DNA of 50,720 nt from Oligoflexia bacterium (lineage in GTDB: Bacteria > Bdellovibrionota > Bacteriovoracia > Bacteriovoracales > Bacteriovoracaceae): positions 1-50,720 of the forward strand of contig JADGAN010000038.1 in assembly GCA_015231955.1 (NCBI GenBank). The letters run 5' to 3'. Below are positions 34,862 to 44,318 of this stretch, in pieces; within the stretch, counting starts at the first letter, position 1, and each line of letters opens with the position of its first letter. A model generated the notes under the pieces. The model was given only the letters and a program-made list of their open reading frames with translations. It had not been told where the DNA came from and made no database searches. Made by a program: the position numbers and the translations under genes.

Positions 34862-36258
34862 TTTGTCGACTCCTCTCGATCTAGACCAATTTTTGCATAG
34901 GCCGCCGTTAATCCTGCACGGGAACAAAGTTCCAGTACACTGCTTTTGTGATCGCTGCCATTAAAGTTAATGGTGATGATGCCATCCCGAAAGCTATCGC
35001 CCTCCAACCCGATACAGAGAGGATTTTTTTTCATGCTGGTTTTGCGACAAAAATTAATAATGGTGGGCAGATTTTTCTTTTTCAGTAGTTCGCAAAAGTA
35101 GATTTGGCAGAGTTGTTTTACCTGTTTGCCATAGGCCTCCTCTTGATTGCTTAAGACTTTGATCTCCGACAAGAGTTGTTGCAGCTTGGGAAGGATGCTT
35201 TTACCGGTAATGCGCTTAAGTTCGCCCTCTAGTTCTGGATTATCTCTCTCAATGATCTTGCGTAGCAGGTTGGTGCCTTCGGAGGTGATAAAGAGCCCTC
35301 CTTTCCATCGCTCGAACTCATCGAGAATAGTGTTGGAAAGTAAAACGGAATTACGATAGTCGCCAGTGATCTTATCCAACTTTTTATCGCGAATAGTGCT
35401 GTAAACATTGTAAAGTGCTGAGTATTGATTATTGAGTGGGGCGGCCTTATTGCTAATCTTCGTAATGCGGGCGTTAGCACTGCTTAAAAGCCCTTGGGCG
35501 CGTTCTACTTTACGGGAAAACATAGCTGTGATCGGACTTTCCGCTCCCTCAAAATAGTTTTTTAAAACGCTGGCAACTGCACTGCTGCTGGTGTTTTCAA
35601 TTTCCGTCTCGGTCATGTTGGAGATTAAACCGCATTCAGGATTTAAGTCAGTGGATAAAACGCCACCATAACAAGCACCCATCTCTTTAATGCGATCTTT
35701 GAGCGTAAAAAAGGGAAGCGAAAAGTTGGCGGCCGCTACGGCCTCATAATCGAAGTAAGCGTGCTCCCAATTGACATCGGAGAAGCTGGCCATGGCCAAA
35801 CGTCGCTCCCGACAGAAGCGAGTTTTTTCTAGTAAGTTTTTCTTGGCCGCTAAAGGAGAAGTTGCACTTCTGGCGGCGGAAGCGCGATAGCGTTTAAAAT
35901 AAAAATCGGCCTGTCTACAGTGAAGTAGTCCCTCGAGGAGCGCGGAGAAGTTTTGTTTGACCGGTGGTAATCCTTGGCGCTGATTTTCTTGGAACAAGGA
36001 GAGTGCGATGTCGTTGTCTTCGGGGCGAGCACTATTGTGAAAGATGCAGACGGCGCGATGAAATTTTGATTCGCGCTTCCCTCCTTCGCTATTATCACGA
36101 TTAAAATGTTCTGGTGCACAGTGTGCGGGTTGCACTTTTTCTACTGTCACCGTGTAGGTTTCCAGTCCATTGTAAGTGAATTGTGGTGCCGCTGAGATCA
36201 GGAGTGGTAGCGGCACTAGTAGCATTAAGAGCACGAATAATTTTGGAGTCCTAAGCAT
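34840..36258 (-). CDS. Secreted helical Cys-rich protein, RHS-operon component
   Basis: About 472 residues from ATG 36258, which follows AAAGGA by nine bases. It has a signal peptide (LFVLLMLLVPLPLLISA), an N-terminal region with cysteines (AHCAPEHF, RAVCIF, LHCRQADFYFKRY) and a mostly helical remainder, with a coiled coil at about 250-370. The C-terminus holds four further cysteines (LCQIYFC, NFCRK, LCIGLEG). No family recognised. It overlaps the downstream beta-helix gene by 22 bases and starts 26 bases after the large coiled-coil gene, so coupled expression in the same complex is likely. Confidence 0.65.
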   Translation of the reverse strand: MLRTPKLFVLLMLLVPLPLLISAAPQFTYNGLETYTVTVEKVQPAHCAPEHFNRDNSEGGKRESKFHRAVCIFHNSARPEDNDIALSLFQENQRQGLPPVKQNFSALLEGLLHCRQADFYFKRYRASAARSATSPLAAKKNLLEKTRFCRERRLAMASFSDVNWEHAYFDYEAVAAANFSLPFFTLKDRIKEMGACYGGVLSTDLNPECGLISNMTETEIENTSSSAVASVLKNYFEGAESPITAMFSRKVERAQGLLSSANARITKISNKAAPLNNQYSALYNVYSTIRDKKLDKITGDYRNSVLLSNTILDEFERWKGGLFITSEGTNLLRKIIERDNPELEGELKRITGKSILPKLQQLLSEIKVLSNQEEAYGKQVKQLCQIYFCELLKKKNLPTIINFCRKTSMKKNPLCIGLEGDSFRDGIITINFNGSDHKSSVLELCSRAGLTAAYAKIGLDREESTKCLKQLN

Positions 36259-36284
36259 ATGATCATATCCTTTCAAAGCTAGAG

Positions 36285-39200
36285 TTAGAGTTCACTAGCA
36301 AAAATAACATATAAAGTGAATACAGCGTCGTCATACCCACAACTACTCGGTTCTTGAATTAATTCGTAATTAGCAATTAGAGGTGCTCCCAAGAAGGGTA
36401 GTTTGGAATCGCTATCATTGATGGGACCTGGTAGTGGTGGAAATTTACGGACATCAAATCTTCCACGCCAAAAATCTAAGATCGCTTTAATGCGATCATG
36501 TTCTGTGGTGAGATTATAAAAGGGTGTTACATAGGAGCGAGCTTGATTTACAAAGAGCGAAGGAACGATCTCATCGCTGTCAGGAGCGATCTTGTTAAAC
36601 ATGACACCGCTCCCCTTATGGATAAAGGTAAAGTTGTTACGGTGATCTCCAGTGCAAGAGTACTGCACGCCGATAAGTATATCGATTAAACTCAAGTTGC
36701 GATTGCTTCCAAATTTGTTTTTATCCCAGAGAGTGAAGTACCCTCTCTCTTCCATATCGCTTGCTGAGGTTACACGGGGAGAGAGTTCAAATAGGACCCG
36801 ACCGTTTTTGGCAAACGTGCGCACAAAACCGCTGGTGGAGGGGATGACAATTTCTGCCATATCAATCTTCACTTGCTTCTCATTAAAGAAGCGTGCACGC
36901 GTAATATTGTTTACCAGTGTCGCTAGCTGTGTGGCACTCTTAACATAAGCAGAAGTTTCTGCTGAACTTCCCTCCGGACCCGTTAGTCCTACGATAGTGT
37001 TGTAGCGCTTTCTCATAAGATGGAGTAGTAGGTTGGCGGTCTCTAGCTCGCGCCTTTTGAAGGATAAATACTCAGGAAGCCCTTTTAACAGCTCTGCAAT
37101 ACTCTCTTCGCTAGCAATAAACAGATTTTTCTTCTCTTCACCGCTGTCTACCTGAGAGACCAGCTGTAAAAGCGCATCTTGCTCTTGATTAATCGCCTTT
37201 GCCGTCTCCACTTGTGATTGTAAAAGGAGAGTCTGCAGTTCGTGATTTTTCTCGGTAAGTGCTTGTGCTTTGCCTAAGAGTTCGAGCAACTCATCGGTGT
37301 TGCTCTTTTCATGATGGAGGCGAGTCTCCACATAATTTAATTCGTGTTCGCTTAAGGCCAGCAGCGATTGCTGTTGCTGCTTTTGTAGATCAACAATAAT
37401 ATTGGTGACTTTTTGCGACTCCAAACTGTAGTTGTCCACTTGATTTTTAGTAGTGGTAACATCACTAATGCGTTCGTTTAAGGAGGCCACTAATTGGGTA
37501 ATGTGAGTATTATCGGCGTTTGCCTGTTTGACCTGCACCTCTAAATCTTGCTTTTGAATTTGATAAATAGCGATCTCATTTTGAGCACGACTAATGCCCT
37601 TCATTTGGCCATCGATCTCATAGTCCAGCAATTTGTTTTGACTAGTGCCAAGATCAATGGTTGCTAATAAGCGCTTATGTTCACTGCTTAATTGGGAGAC
37701 TCGCTCATCCACGCCGCGCTCTTCGTTTTTACAATCGAAGTCGGAGATTTTTCCTTGTAATAGTAGCTCTTGGATCTCGTACTTTGTTCCGGCCACTCTT
37801 CCCGATAGCTCAAAGTGCGCTCGATGTAAGGCCAGCGCTTTGCTAGTTAAGTCGATGTCGATGGCCTTCACACTTAATGCTAAGTCATCAACCTCTCGCT
37901 GCAGGCGTTCCATTTCACGCTTATGTTCAACCCTAAATTTTCCATACTCAAACATGGCCTGAAGTGCTGCACGCACAGATTCTAATTTTGCTTGTAGCGC
38001 CCGAGCGGCATCAAACGTCGTAAAGGTGCTGGTTGGTGATCCGGTACTAACTGTAGGGATAGCGGCGGCGACCACTACAGCAGCTTCGGCCGCCAATACC
38101 ACCGCTTCCATTCCCTTTACTCCTTCAGTGACATAGCGAAAGGCACCCGAGAGGTTCTCCATGCTTTTATTAAGGGCGGTAACTTTGGTGGCCACCTCCG
38201 ATTTTGCGTTTTCGGCACGCAACTTCTCTTGTTCCCAAATTTGCTTCGCAAACGCCTTCTCGCTCGCGGTATAAGTCCCACACTTCACTTTATCCAACTC
38301 TTCGGCGAGCGTGGATTTTGGAGAGGGATCTTCACTTGTGACCTCAAAGCTGCCGTAACTTAACTCCTTTGGTAGGGAGAAGCCATCTTTGATTGCCATA
38401 AGATCTTCGGCATCTGCCTCACCCATAATACACCTTACTAAAAAAGCACGCGCACTCACCCTTTGACGGTGGAGCATTCCACGTAAACCGCCATCACGTG
38501 TACCATCAGGTTTTTCCGTCCCACACATCTCCTTAACGTAAGCTGCAAGCGTATACTTAGGATTTATGGCCAGGCAGGCACTCTCTCCTGCAATCGGTGT
38601 GAACTTTTGGGAGATGGGTTGACCGATAAACAGCAGTTCATCTTCAATCTGACAAAGGGATTCTCTTACCACCGCTCGTTGACGAAGGTAGAGCTCTTGT
38701 TTACGATAGGTAAGCTCTTCGATTTTCTTTTGCATCTCTTCGATTCTGTTGTGATCATTAGCAATAGCAAGCTCCTTCTGTTTTTGTTCAAAACTAATCT
38801 GCTCGATACGATTTTGGTTGCGCTCAAGCTGTCTTTGGTACTCTGTCTTTTGATTTTCCAGAGAGGCCACTTGCATTCTAAAGTTAAGATCGGTGAGTGC
38901 AACACTAATGAGCCACCTGATCTCATTTCTTCGCTCCATCGACGATTCTTTATTATTGATGATTAAATCCAAGGCCTGTTTGAGTTGGATATTTTCTCGA
39001 CGATGAGAGAGCTCCTCTAGTTTGGTAGAGAGATCGATTTCCATTTGACGTACGCGCTGTCGATATTCAGCGCTATCGCGGGCCTCATCAACTTTATTCA
39101 GATCAACACTGATTTTGGCAGTGTACTCTTTAGACAACGACTCCAGTTTACCAATTTTATGAGCGAGAAGGTTTGCCTGTTGCCCTTGAACTATGCGATT

Positions 39201-40196
39201 CTCATCGATTTGCCGTGTATCTTCCCCTTGGCGACTATGGTGCCACTGTTCTACTAGCGCTTGCACCGTACTCTCTGCGTTTTGTAGGTTGTTTTGCACC
39301 ACTCGCATCTCTTCTTGGAGATCAGCAAAACTGATGGTGGTAAATTGTTCAGGATCGATATTAAGGTATAAAAGACCGTTGTTGATGGAGGTGAGTCGCT
39401 GTTTTAAATCGTTGTCGAAGCTTAATAGTTCTGCTCGTAAATCGTCATAAGAGCTCTCTCCAGGAATATCGGTTCTCGCTTCAATCAGCACCCAGCTGGC
39501 GCGTTCATAAAAGTTGGCGGCCCTGGTAAGATTGTAGTCACCCTCTCTTCCTGGGTCTCCTACAACACCTACATTGGTCGTGATAAGATAACCCAGGCGT
39601 TTGCTGCGCGCTTCAGAGATCGATTGATACCAAATATCCCCTGAGACCATTAACAGTTGGATCTTTAATAGATAGAGCATATTTTGTTGACGATAAAATT
39701 CGCGCAGTGATTGGCCTGCACCTGTGTCTGTATCCTCTAAGTTTCCTGCTTGCTGTCTTCCAATCACTTTAAAGGCGCGATCTAAAATCGCCACTCCTTC
39801 GTCTGCGTGTTTTTGTAACTGCTGGGGGGCCAGAGGCGAATCGTTGCGATTTACTCCATTTGCTGTCGCCAGAAACGGAAAATCGCTGGCCATAAAAAGA
39901 TGGTAGCGGGCCAAATTTAAGTGGCAATCGTAATTACAAACCATGGCCAGTTTGCCACCATCAAGATCTCCACAGCTGGACAAAAATTGCTTTAATTCAG
40001 CAACCAGTTGTCCCATATAAGTTACATCGGCACGGAAGTTGGCAATTTTTAATAGCGTAGTCAGTTTATTTGCCTGTTTAATACTCTCATCCAGCGATAA
40101 TTGATTACAATTAGCAGCAGCTCTACTCACACCACTAAAGGTTATCGATACGGCCAAGAGAAGAAGAGGAACAAAGAAAAGTGTTTGCTTGATCAT
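36285..40196 (-). CDS. Giant secreted coiled-coil protein with hydrophobic hairpin, possibly TcA-like
   Basis: About 1303 residues from ATG 40196, with GGAGGAG seven bases upstream and a one-base TAATG overlap with the preceding gene. A signal peptide precedes a TPR-like helical N-terminus, long coiled coils (about 330-560), a hydrophobic stretch near 695-715 (AVVLAAEAAVVVAAAIP), a second charged coiled coil (HKREMERLQREVDDLA ... LLLQGKISDFD), further coiled coils, and a C-terminal beta-rich region of about 200 residues. By eye this order (helices, hydrophobic hairpin, charged coil, beta C-terminus) recalls the pore and TcB-binding parts of Tc-toxin A subunits. That is a pattern-based inference only. 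A pore or shaft role would suit the RHS partner in the same operon. Confidence 0.62.
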   Translation of the reverse strand: MIKQTLFFVPLLLLAVSITFSGVSRAAANCNQLSLDESIKQANKLTTLLKIANFRADVTYMGQLVAELKQFLSSCGDLDGGKLAMVCNYDCHLNLARYHLFMASDFPFLATANGVNRNDSPLAPQQLQKHADEGVAILDRAFKVIGRQQAGNLEDTDTGAGQSLREFYRQQNMLYLLKIQLLMVSGDIWYQSISEARSKRLGYLITTNVGVVGDPGREGDYNLTRAANFYERASWVLIEARTDIPGESSYDDLRAELLSFDNDLKQRLTSINNGLLYLNIDPEQFTTISFADLQEEMRVVQNNLQNAESTVQALVEQWHHSRQGEDTRQIDENRIVQGQQANLLAHKIGKLESLSKEYTAKISVDLNKVDEARDSAEYRQRVRQMEIDLSTKLEELSHRRENIQLKQALDLIINNKESSMERRNEIRWLISVALTDLNFRMQVASLENQKTEYQRQLERNQNRIEQISFEQKQKELAIANDHNRIEEMQKKIEELTYRKQELYLRQRAVVRESLCQIEDELLFIGQPISQKFTPIAGESACLAINPKYTLAAYVKEMCGTEKPDGTRDGGLRGMLHRQRVSARAFLVRCIMGEADAEDLMAIKDGFSLPKELSYGSFEVTSEDPSPKSTLAEELDKVKCGTYTASEKAFAKQIWEQEKLRAENAKSEVATKVTALNKSMENLSGAFRYVTEGVKGMEAVVLAAEAAVVVAAAIPTVSTGSPTSTFTTFDAARALQAKLESVRAALQAMFEYGKFRVEHKREMERLQREVDDLALSVKAIDIDLTSKALALHRAHFELSGRVAGTKYEIQELLLQGKISDFDCKNEERGVDERVSQLSSEHKRLLATIDLGTSQNKLLDYEIDGQMKGISRAQNEIAIYQIQKQDLEVQVKQANADNTHITQLVASLNERISDVTTTKNQVDNYSLESQKVTNIIVDLQKQQQQSLLALSEHELNYVETRLHHEKSNTDELLELLGKAQALTEKNHELQTLLLQSQVETAKAINQEQDALLQLVSQVDSGEEKKNLFIASEESIAELLKGLPEYLSFKRRELETANLLLHLMRKRYNTIVGLTGPEGSSAETSAYVKSATQLATLVNNITRARFFNEKQVKIDMAEIVIPSTSGFVRTFAKNGRVLFELSPRVTSASDMEERGYFTLWDKNKFGSNRNLSLIDILIGVQYSCTGDHRNNFTFIHKGSGVMFNKIAPDSDEIVPSLFVNQARSYVTPFYNLTTEHDRIKAILDFWRGRFDVRKFPPLPGPINDSDSKLPFLGAPLIANYELIQEPSSCGYDDAVFTLYVIFASEL

Positions 40197-41575
40197 TATT
40201 GAACTCCTCCAGTAGAAGATGTAGGTGCTCGTAAAAATTCTGAAGAGATCTCTTTTACCAGAGCAGAAAATTGTGCCCATGTTTTTTGTGTAACAGAAGG
40301 ATGCTTTAGCTCTTTTACCATCGTAGTGGCATCATGAAGACAAAGCTCATAAGGTTCCATAATATATTTTTTTAAGGAAGCGCTATCTTTGTTAAAGTCG
40401 AGATTAGCAATGCGTGCAGGGATTAACTCACAGACTGCAAGTTTTCTTTGGTAGAGTGGATTATTGCTGATCTTACTTAAAAACGCTAACTCTTTGCTTG
40501 CAATAACCATCATTTCGATTATGCGAGTACTCTTTTCAAAGGCCGATTCTAGCTCTTGGTTGCCACTGGGATTTTTGAGAAGAGAGAGATCAACGTCGTT
40601 TAATTTATTTAACAGCACTTGCTCTTTTAGCAGATCTTTTTTTACAATTTCTAGATTTGCTTGAACATTTTTCAAAGTCTCTTCGAAACTCATCACTTCA
40701 CTAGAAACGATCTTGATCGCATTCATCTTTTGTACTACAGATTGAAAATCGTGACTCGCTTGTTTTAGTAAAGTGAGCGTCTCTTCAACTTTGGTATGAA
40801 TGCGCTCAGCGATCATCCGCTCTGTTAATGCTTTTACTTTACGCTCAATTTGTGAGCGGGTTTGCGCCGGAGAGACGCTACAAGCAACATTTTTAAGAAT
40901 GTCGTTTCCAAGACGACTTTGCACACTTTGATAAAGGGGCCATAAGTCCTGCCAATTGATAAGTAGATCACTGCTTTGAATATTTTTAAGAGAGCTGTTA
41001 TAGATCTCCTCAACACGGCGGAAGCGATCACACTTTTTGGCAAAACTACTTTCAGCAAAGTAGCGTAAGCTATTTATTAAGTAGATTTCGAGGGCCACGC
41101 TACGGTAACGTTTAGTCAGATCTTCTAACTCTTTTGGGGTATCAGTTGATGCTGGCGCAAAGTTCTGGTAACGATTTAAAAAGATCTCTAGCAAGGGAAG
41201 GCGCTGATAGAGCTTACTGGCAACTTGCGTGGGGATGGGAATCACTGGAAAGGCCCGCAACTGTTTATTTTGGCCACTATCACTGCCATAAGAGGTGTCT
41301 ATAGCAACCTCCTCTCCAATAATAATGCCATCAAAAGCGATCTCCTCCACCATAGCATCACTACTATGAACTGTAGTTACTGCAGAAAATTTTTCGGGGT
41401 TACTCACCAACTCCGAAAACCATTCACTCTGAGGAGGAGTGTCGTGGAAATTCGCACTCCAGAAAGCATCCAGTTTATCGAGAGGATACTTGCGATCTAA
41501 AATGGAAGCATCTGCACTCCTAGAAGAGATGGCAACTATTCCTACTAGCAAAAGAGCTATCTTTCTTACCTTCAT
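40196..41575 (-). CDS. Secreted coiled-coil protein, RHS-operon component
   Basis: The 459-residue protein has a signal peptide (IALLLVGIVAISSRSADA), an N-terminal mixed region (LDAFWSANFHDTPP) and a long helical, coiled-coil body at about 230-390 (ESAFEKSTRIIEMMV, EETLKNVQANLEIV). Four cysteines are scattered (KKCDRF, VACSV, AVCELI, ELCLHD). Not a recognised family. It ends in TAATG with the giant coiled-coil gene, so the two are almost certainly translated together and may form one assembly. The gene upstream is 20 bases away. Confidence 0.65.
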   Translation of the reverse strand: MKVRKIALLLVGIVAISSRSADASILDRKYPLDKLDAFWSANFHDTPPQSEWFSELVSNPEKFSAVTTVHSSDAMVEEIAFDGIIIGEEVAIDTSYGSDSGQNKQLRAFPVIPIPTQVASKLYQRLPLLEIFLNRYQNFAPASTDTPKELEDLTKRYRSVALEIYLINSLRYFAESSFAKKCDRFRRVEEIYNSSLKNIQSSDLLINWQDLWPLYQSVQSRLGNDILKNVACSVSPAQTRSQIERKVKALTERMIAERIHTKVEETLTLLKQASHDFQSVVQKMNAIKIVSSEVMSFEETLKNVQANLEIVKKDLLKEQVLLNKLNDVDLSLLKNPSGNQELESAFEKSTRIIEMMVIASKELAFLSKISNNPLYQRKLAVCELIPARIANLDFNKDSASLKKYIMEPYELCLHDATTMVKELKHPSVTQKTWAQFSALVKEISSEFLRAPTSSTGGVQ

Positions 41576-41595
41576 CTGATTCGTCCTTATTATTT

Positions 41596-42702
41596 TTATA
41601 ATTTACAGTACCAAAGATTCTTGGCCGCACTTCCTCGACAATGACCAGCACGGGTGGCAAAATCTTTCCACTCCTGGTGAAGATCGTTTAAGTTTTTTCC
41701 AATAGTGCGGCCATCATCCTCTTTATTGACTTCATCACTAAGAATCCAAAGCGGTTTTTGACTATCTTCCGGATCCGGAAGAGTTGCCCCTAGCAGATCA
41801 AGCACAAAACTGGACTCTTTTAGCATTCTTTCTGCACGAATGATGGTTTGGGTTCTAAGATTGCTGTACTCTTCAGGAGAGACGCCCCCTAAAGCGTCTC
41901 GAAAACGCTTTTCATGCAATTTACTATCACGAAAAAAGATACTACTTTTGGCCTCTAACTGCTCTATAACCTCAAGGGAGACATCCACCTTGCTGGCATT
42001 ATCACTTCGTGTGACTTTGCCAAAAATAGTAGCAAAAGTGCCCATAATATTCTCTAAATGGCGAAAACCGGTTTCGATTTCAATCTCTCGCATCGCTAGT
42101 CCAGTCTCAATTTCCGACGCTTTCGAAACAAATCCTCTTAGTGCCATGGTGATGGAATCGATCTCTTGTTGCCCGAGAGAAGAGGGCGTAATAAAATACT
42201 CTTTGACTCCGCTAAGGGCAAATTGCATGGCCATGTTGTTCACGCGACTGCGAGTTAATGCCGACTCTAGGCACCCCTCCACTTTCTTTAAATCGCTTAG
42301 GATTTGAGTAGCGTGATAGATTTGATTCATATTTTCTATGGTGCCAAATTGACCATCACCTTTTCGAAAGCGCTCCTCTTTGTCCAAGAGAAAATCGCTG
42401 AGCTGATCTTTAACGGCCTGGGCATATTCGCACTGTAAACTTTTAGCGCGATTGCCGATATAGAGCCCATAAAGAGATGCTCCTAGGTAATATTTTTGTT
42501 CGGTAGTTGGTGCAAATGATTCTAAGTAAAGTGCACTGATTACAGTTTCATAGCGTCCGCAAGCGTAATTTTTTGCTAGACAACGTCCATCACTAACCAA
42601 GTCACAGTTACCCACTTCAAAACGACAAATCTCCGCTGCCTGAGAGGAGAGACAAAATAAAAGTACAAAGGGCCAGAACAATAACTGAAAAGGGGAAGTC
42701 AT
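41596..42702 (-). CDS. Secreted helical protein with N-terminal disulfide-rich segment
   Basis: The 368-residue protein has a signal peptide (FWPFVLLFCLSSQAAE) and then a cluster of cysteines in the first 35 mature residues (ICRFEVGNCDL, GRCLAKNYACG), suggesting disulfides in the periplasm or outside. The rest is helical with a TPR-like N-terminal part (YYLGASLYGLYIGNRAKSLQCEYA) and a coiled coil at about 200-280. The end is HCRGSAAKNLWYCKL. No known family was recognised; the helical secreted proteins of this operon share style rather than a clear motif. Confidence 0.65.
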   Translation of the reverse strand: MTSPFQLLFWPFVLLFCLSSQAAEICRFEVGNCDLVSDGRCLAKNYACGRYETVISALYLESFAPTTEQKYYLGASLYGLYIGNRAKSLQCEYAQAVKDQLSDFLLDKEERFRKGDGQFGTIENMNQIYHATQILSDLKKVEGCLESALTRSRVNNMAMQFALSGVKEYFITPSSLGQQEIDSITMALRGFVSKASEIETGLAMREIEIETGFRHLENIMGTFATIFGKVTRSDNASKVDVSLEVIEQLEAKSSIFFRDSKLHEKRFRDALGGVSPEEYSNLRTQTIIRAERMLKESSFVLDLLGATLPDPEDSQKPLWILSDEVNKEDDGRTIGKNLNDLHQEWKDFATRAGHCRGSAAKNLWYCKL

Positions 42703-42860
42703 TTTAATTACCTTTGATAATTTGTATGATGAAATTATCTATTGCAACTTTAATGCCAGGAATATCAGGAATGTCAGGGGAGTTTTTAAGGTGATGGCCA
42801 TTAGGGGTGCTTAAAGAAGCGCATAATAGAGCACTATCGGCACCAGCTCTAAAGTTTTTT
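42703..42860 (-). other. Gap with an open frame lacking a start
   Basis: Reading the minus strand, the +1 frame relative to the upstream gene stays open for about 50 codons and stops four bases before the next ATG. It contains AGADSALLCASLS and SPDIPDIPGIKVAIDN. No ATG, GTG or TTG start with a ribosome site exists; a T4A8 run lies exactly at the upstream stop. A frameshifted C-terminal extension, or chance, are both possible. Confidence 0.25.
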
Positions 42861-44318
42861 TTAAAACTCAGAGGTGATTAAAAAGTCGAGCGTATCATTA
42901 CCAGAGGCAATTTTTTGGGTATGAAGCTTATAAGGGTCTTTTACCATGGGCAAAGCAGGAATGATCTTTTCTTTTGCTAGGGCCTCGCTTGCCTGTTCTG
43001 AAAGCATGGATAAGAGGTAATCAAAAATGGCGGTTAATGACGAGGAGACATATCCACCAAACCAACCTTGATTGGCCTTTTCGTTTATAACTTGCATGGA
43101 AACTTTAGGGTTTAAGCATAAACGATTGCTTGTGCCCTCTGGATCAGGACAAATTGTTGGGTCAAGGGTGATGATGGCCGTGACTTTTTTATTGATGTTG
43201 CAGGAGAAATAGCTGGTTGCTGTCACATCAACATTGATACAAGGAAACTCTACAACAATGTTGCCATTTTCAAACTGCACTTTGGGAGTAGCAGCGGCCT
43301 TGACATCCACATTACAACTTTGTGACATTCCAAGGTAGTTTGCTTCCATATTGGATTGGCACTGAAAGAACTTTTGTTGATACAGGCGTGCTAAAACTTC
43401 ACTGATGGCCTTGGAGTGAAGTTTTACTGCAAGATCGTAGTTGGCCTTTGGTGAGATCGCCGATTTTTTTTCCAAGGCAGCACTTGCTTGCTGACAACTG
43501 TCTGCACTGTCTGCAAAGACGCCTAATTGTATCATGGGATGGCCCATTTGTACTTGTTTCAATAGTGTCTGCAAAGCAAGTGTTGGCCTCTTTGCCTCAT
43601 CCTCTACTGCTGGCACTGTAGGCAGCTTGAAGCTTTTAGAGCGATTGATTTTTTGCAAAACCAAAGGGGCATTTTTCTGCAATAAATGGTTAAGCATGTC
43701 TACCCCTTCTGTTTTAAAATAGGCCGCTATTTTAGGAAGTAACTCCGGTGTGATCTTACTTGTAAAAAGTTTGCTATCACTGACAACTTCACAATTTTCA
43801 AATTGAATTTCACTGGAGGGATCGATCTCTAAAGAGTGTTCTACCCCTTTTTTCGTAGTGCTACTCTTCATTTTAAAAGGGAGTTTTAAGTGTAGAATAT
43901 CTTTCGATGGATCTATGGGTTTAAGCCCAAGATGGATGTTATTTTCTTCGCTACCTTTATACTTAAAAGCACCGGCCTCCATCTCCAGTTTTTTAACGTC
44001 GAGAAGGAGTGTGCAATTACTAGGAGAGCTGCAATCAATATCGCCTTTACTGACCTCTAGTTTAGAAATTCCAAAATTCTTTAATGCCAAATTTTCTCCA
44101 GATGAACTTTGGGGAAATTCAAACTCGCTGATACGCTTTTTTTGCGCTTTTTCCGTAAGCTTACTGAGTGTCTTATTGAAATATTTTGCCACCCCTTGCG
44201 AGGTTATGCCAATAGTAATCAACTCTTCTGCCGATACAACAGCGGTCAAATTAAGCATGCTAAAGCATAATAGAGTTAATAGCTTTATCTTCATCTTCAT
44301 TTTCATCTTCAAAATCAT
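42861..44318 (-). CDS. Secreted protein resembling BPI/LBP-type TULIP lipid-binding proteins
   Basis: The 485-residue secreted protein (leader with repeated Met-Lys codons, then LLTLLCFSMLNLTAVVSA) has the two-halved layout of the BPI/LBP/CETP superfamily. The N-half begins ITIGITSQGVAKYFNKTL, then a helix and the alternating strands ISEFEFP, FGISKLEVSKGDIDC and KLEMEAGAFKY, and returns with a long amphipathic helix (LPKIAAYFKTEGVDMLNHLL). The second half begins YDLAVKLHSKAISEVLARLY and ends with helix EQASEALAKEKIIPALP followed by LDFLITSEF, much like BPI's C-terminal helix-strand. Cys pairs (DIDCSSPSNC) fit an exported fold. TULIP proteins hold lipids such as LPS in a groove. The assignment is inferred from pattern. 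Confidence 0.5.
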   Translation of the reverse strand: MILKMKMKMKIKLLTLLCFSMLNLTAVVSAEELITIGITSQGVAKYFNKTLSKLTEKAQKKRISEFEFPQSSSGENLALKNFGISKLEVSKGDIDCSSPSNCTLLLDVKKLEMEAGAFKYKGSEENNIHLGLKPIDPSKDILHLKLPFKMKSSTTKKGVEHSLEIDPSSEIQFENCEVVSDSKLFTSKITPELLPKIAAYFKTEGVDMLNHLLQKNAPLVLQKINRSKSFKLPTVPAVEDEAKRPTLALQTLLKQVQMGHPMIQLGVFADSADSCQQASAALEKKSAISPKANYDLAVKLHSKAISEVLARLYQQKFFQCQSNMEANYLGMSQSCNVDVKAAATPKVQFENGNIVVEFPCINVDVTATSYFSCNINKKVTAIITLDPTICPDPEGTSNRLCLNPKVSMQVINEKANQGWFGGYVSSSLTAIFDYLLSMLSEQASEALAKEKIIPALPMVKDPYKLHTQKIASGNDTLDFLITSEF

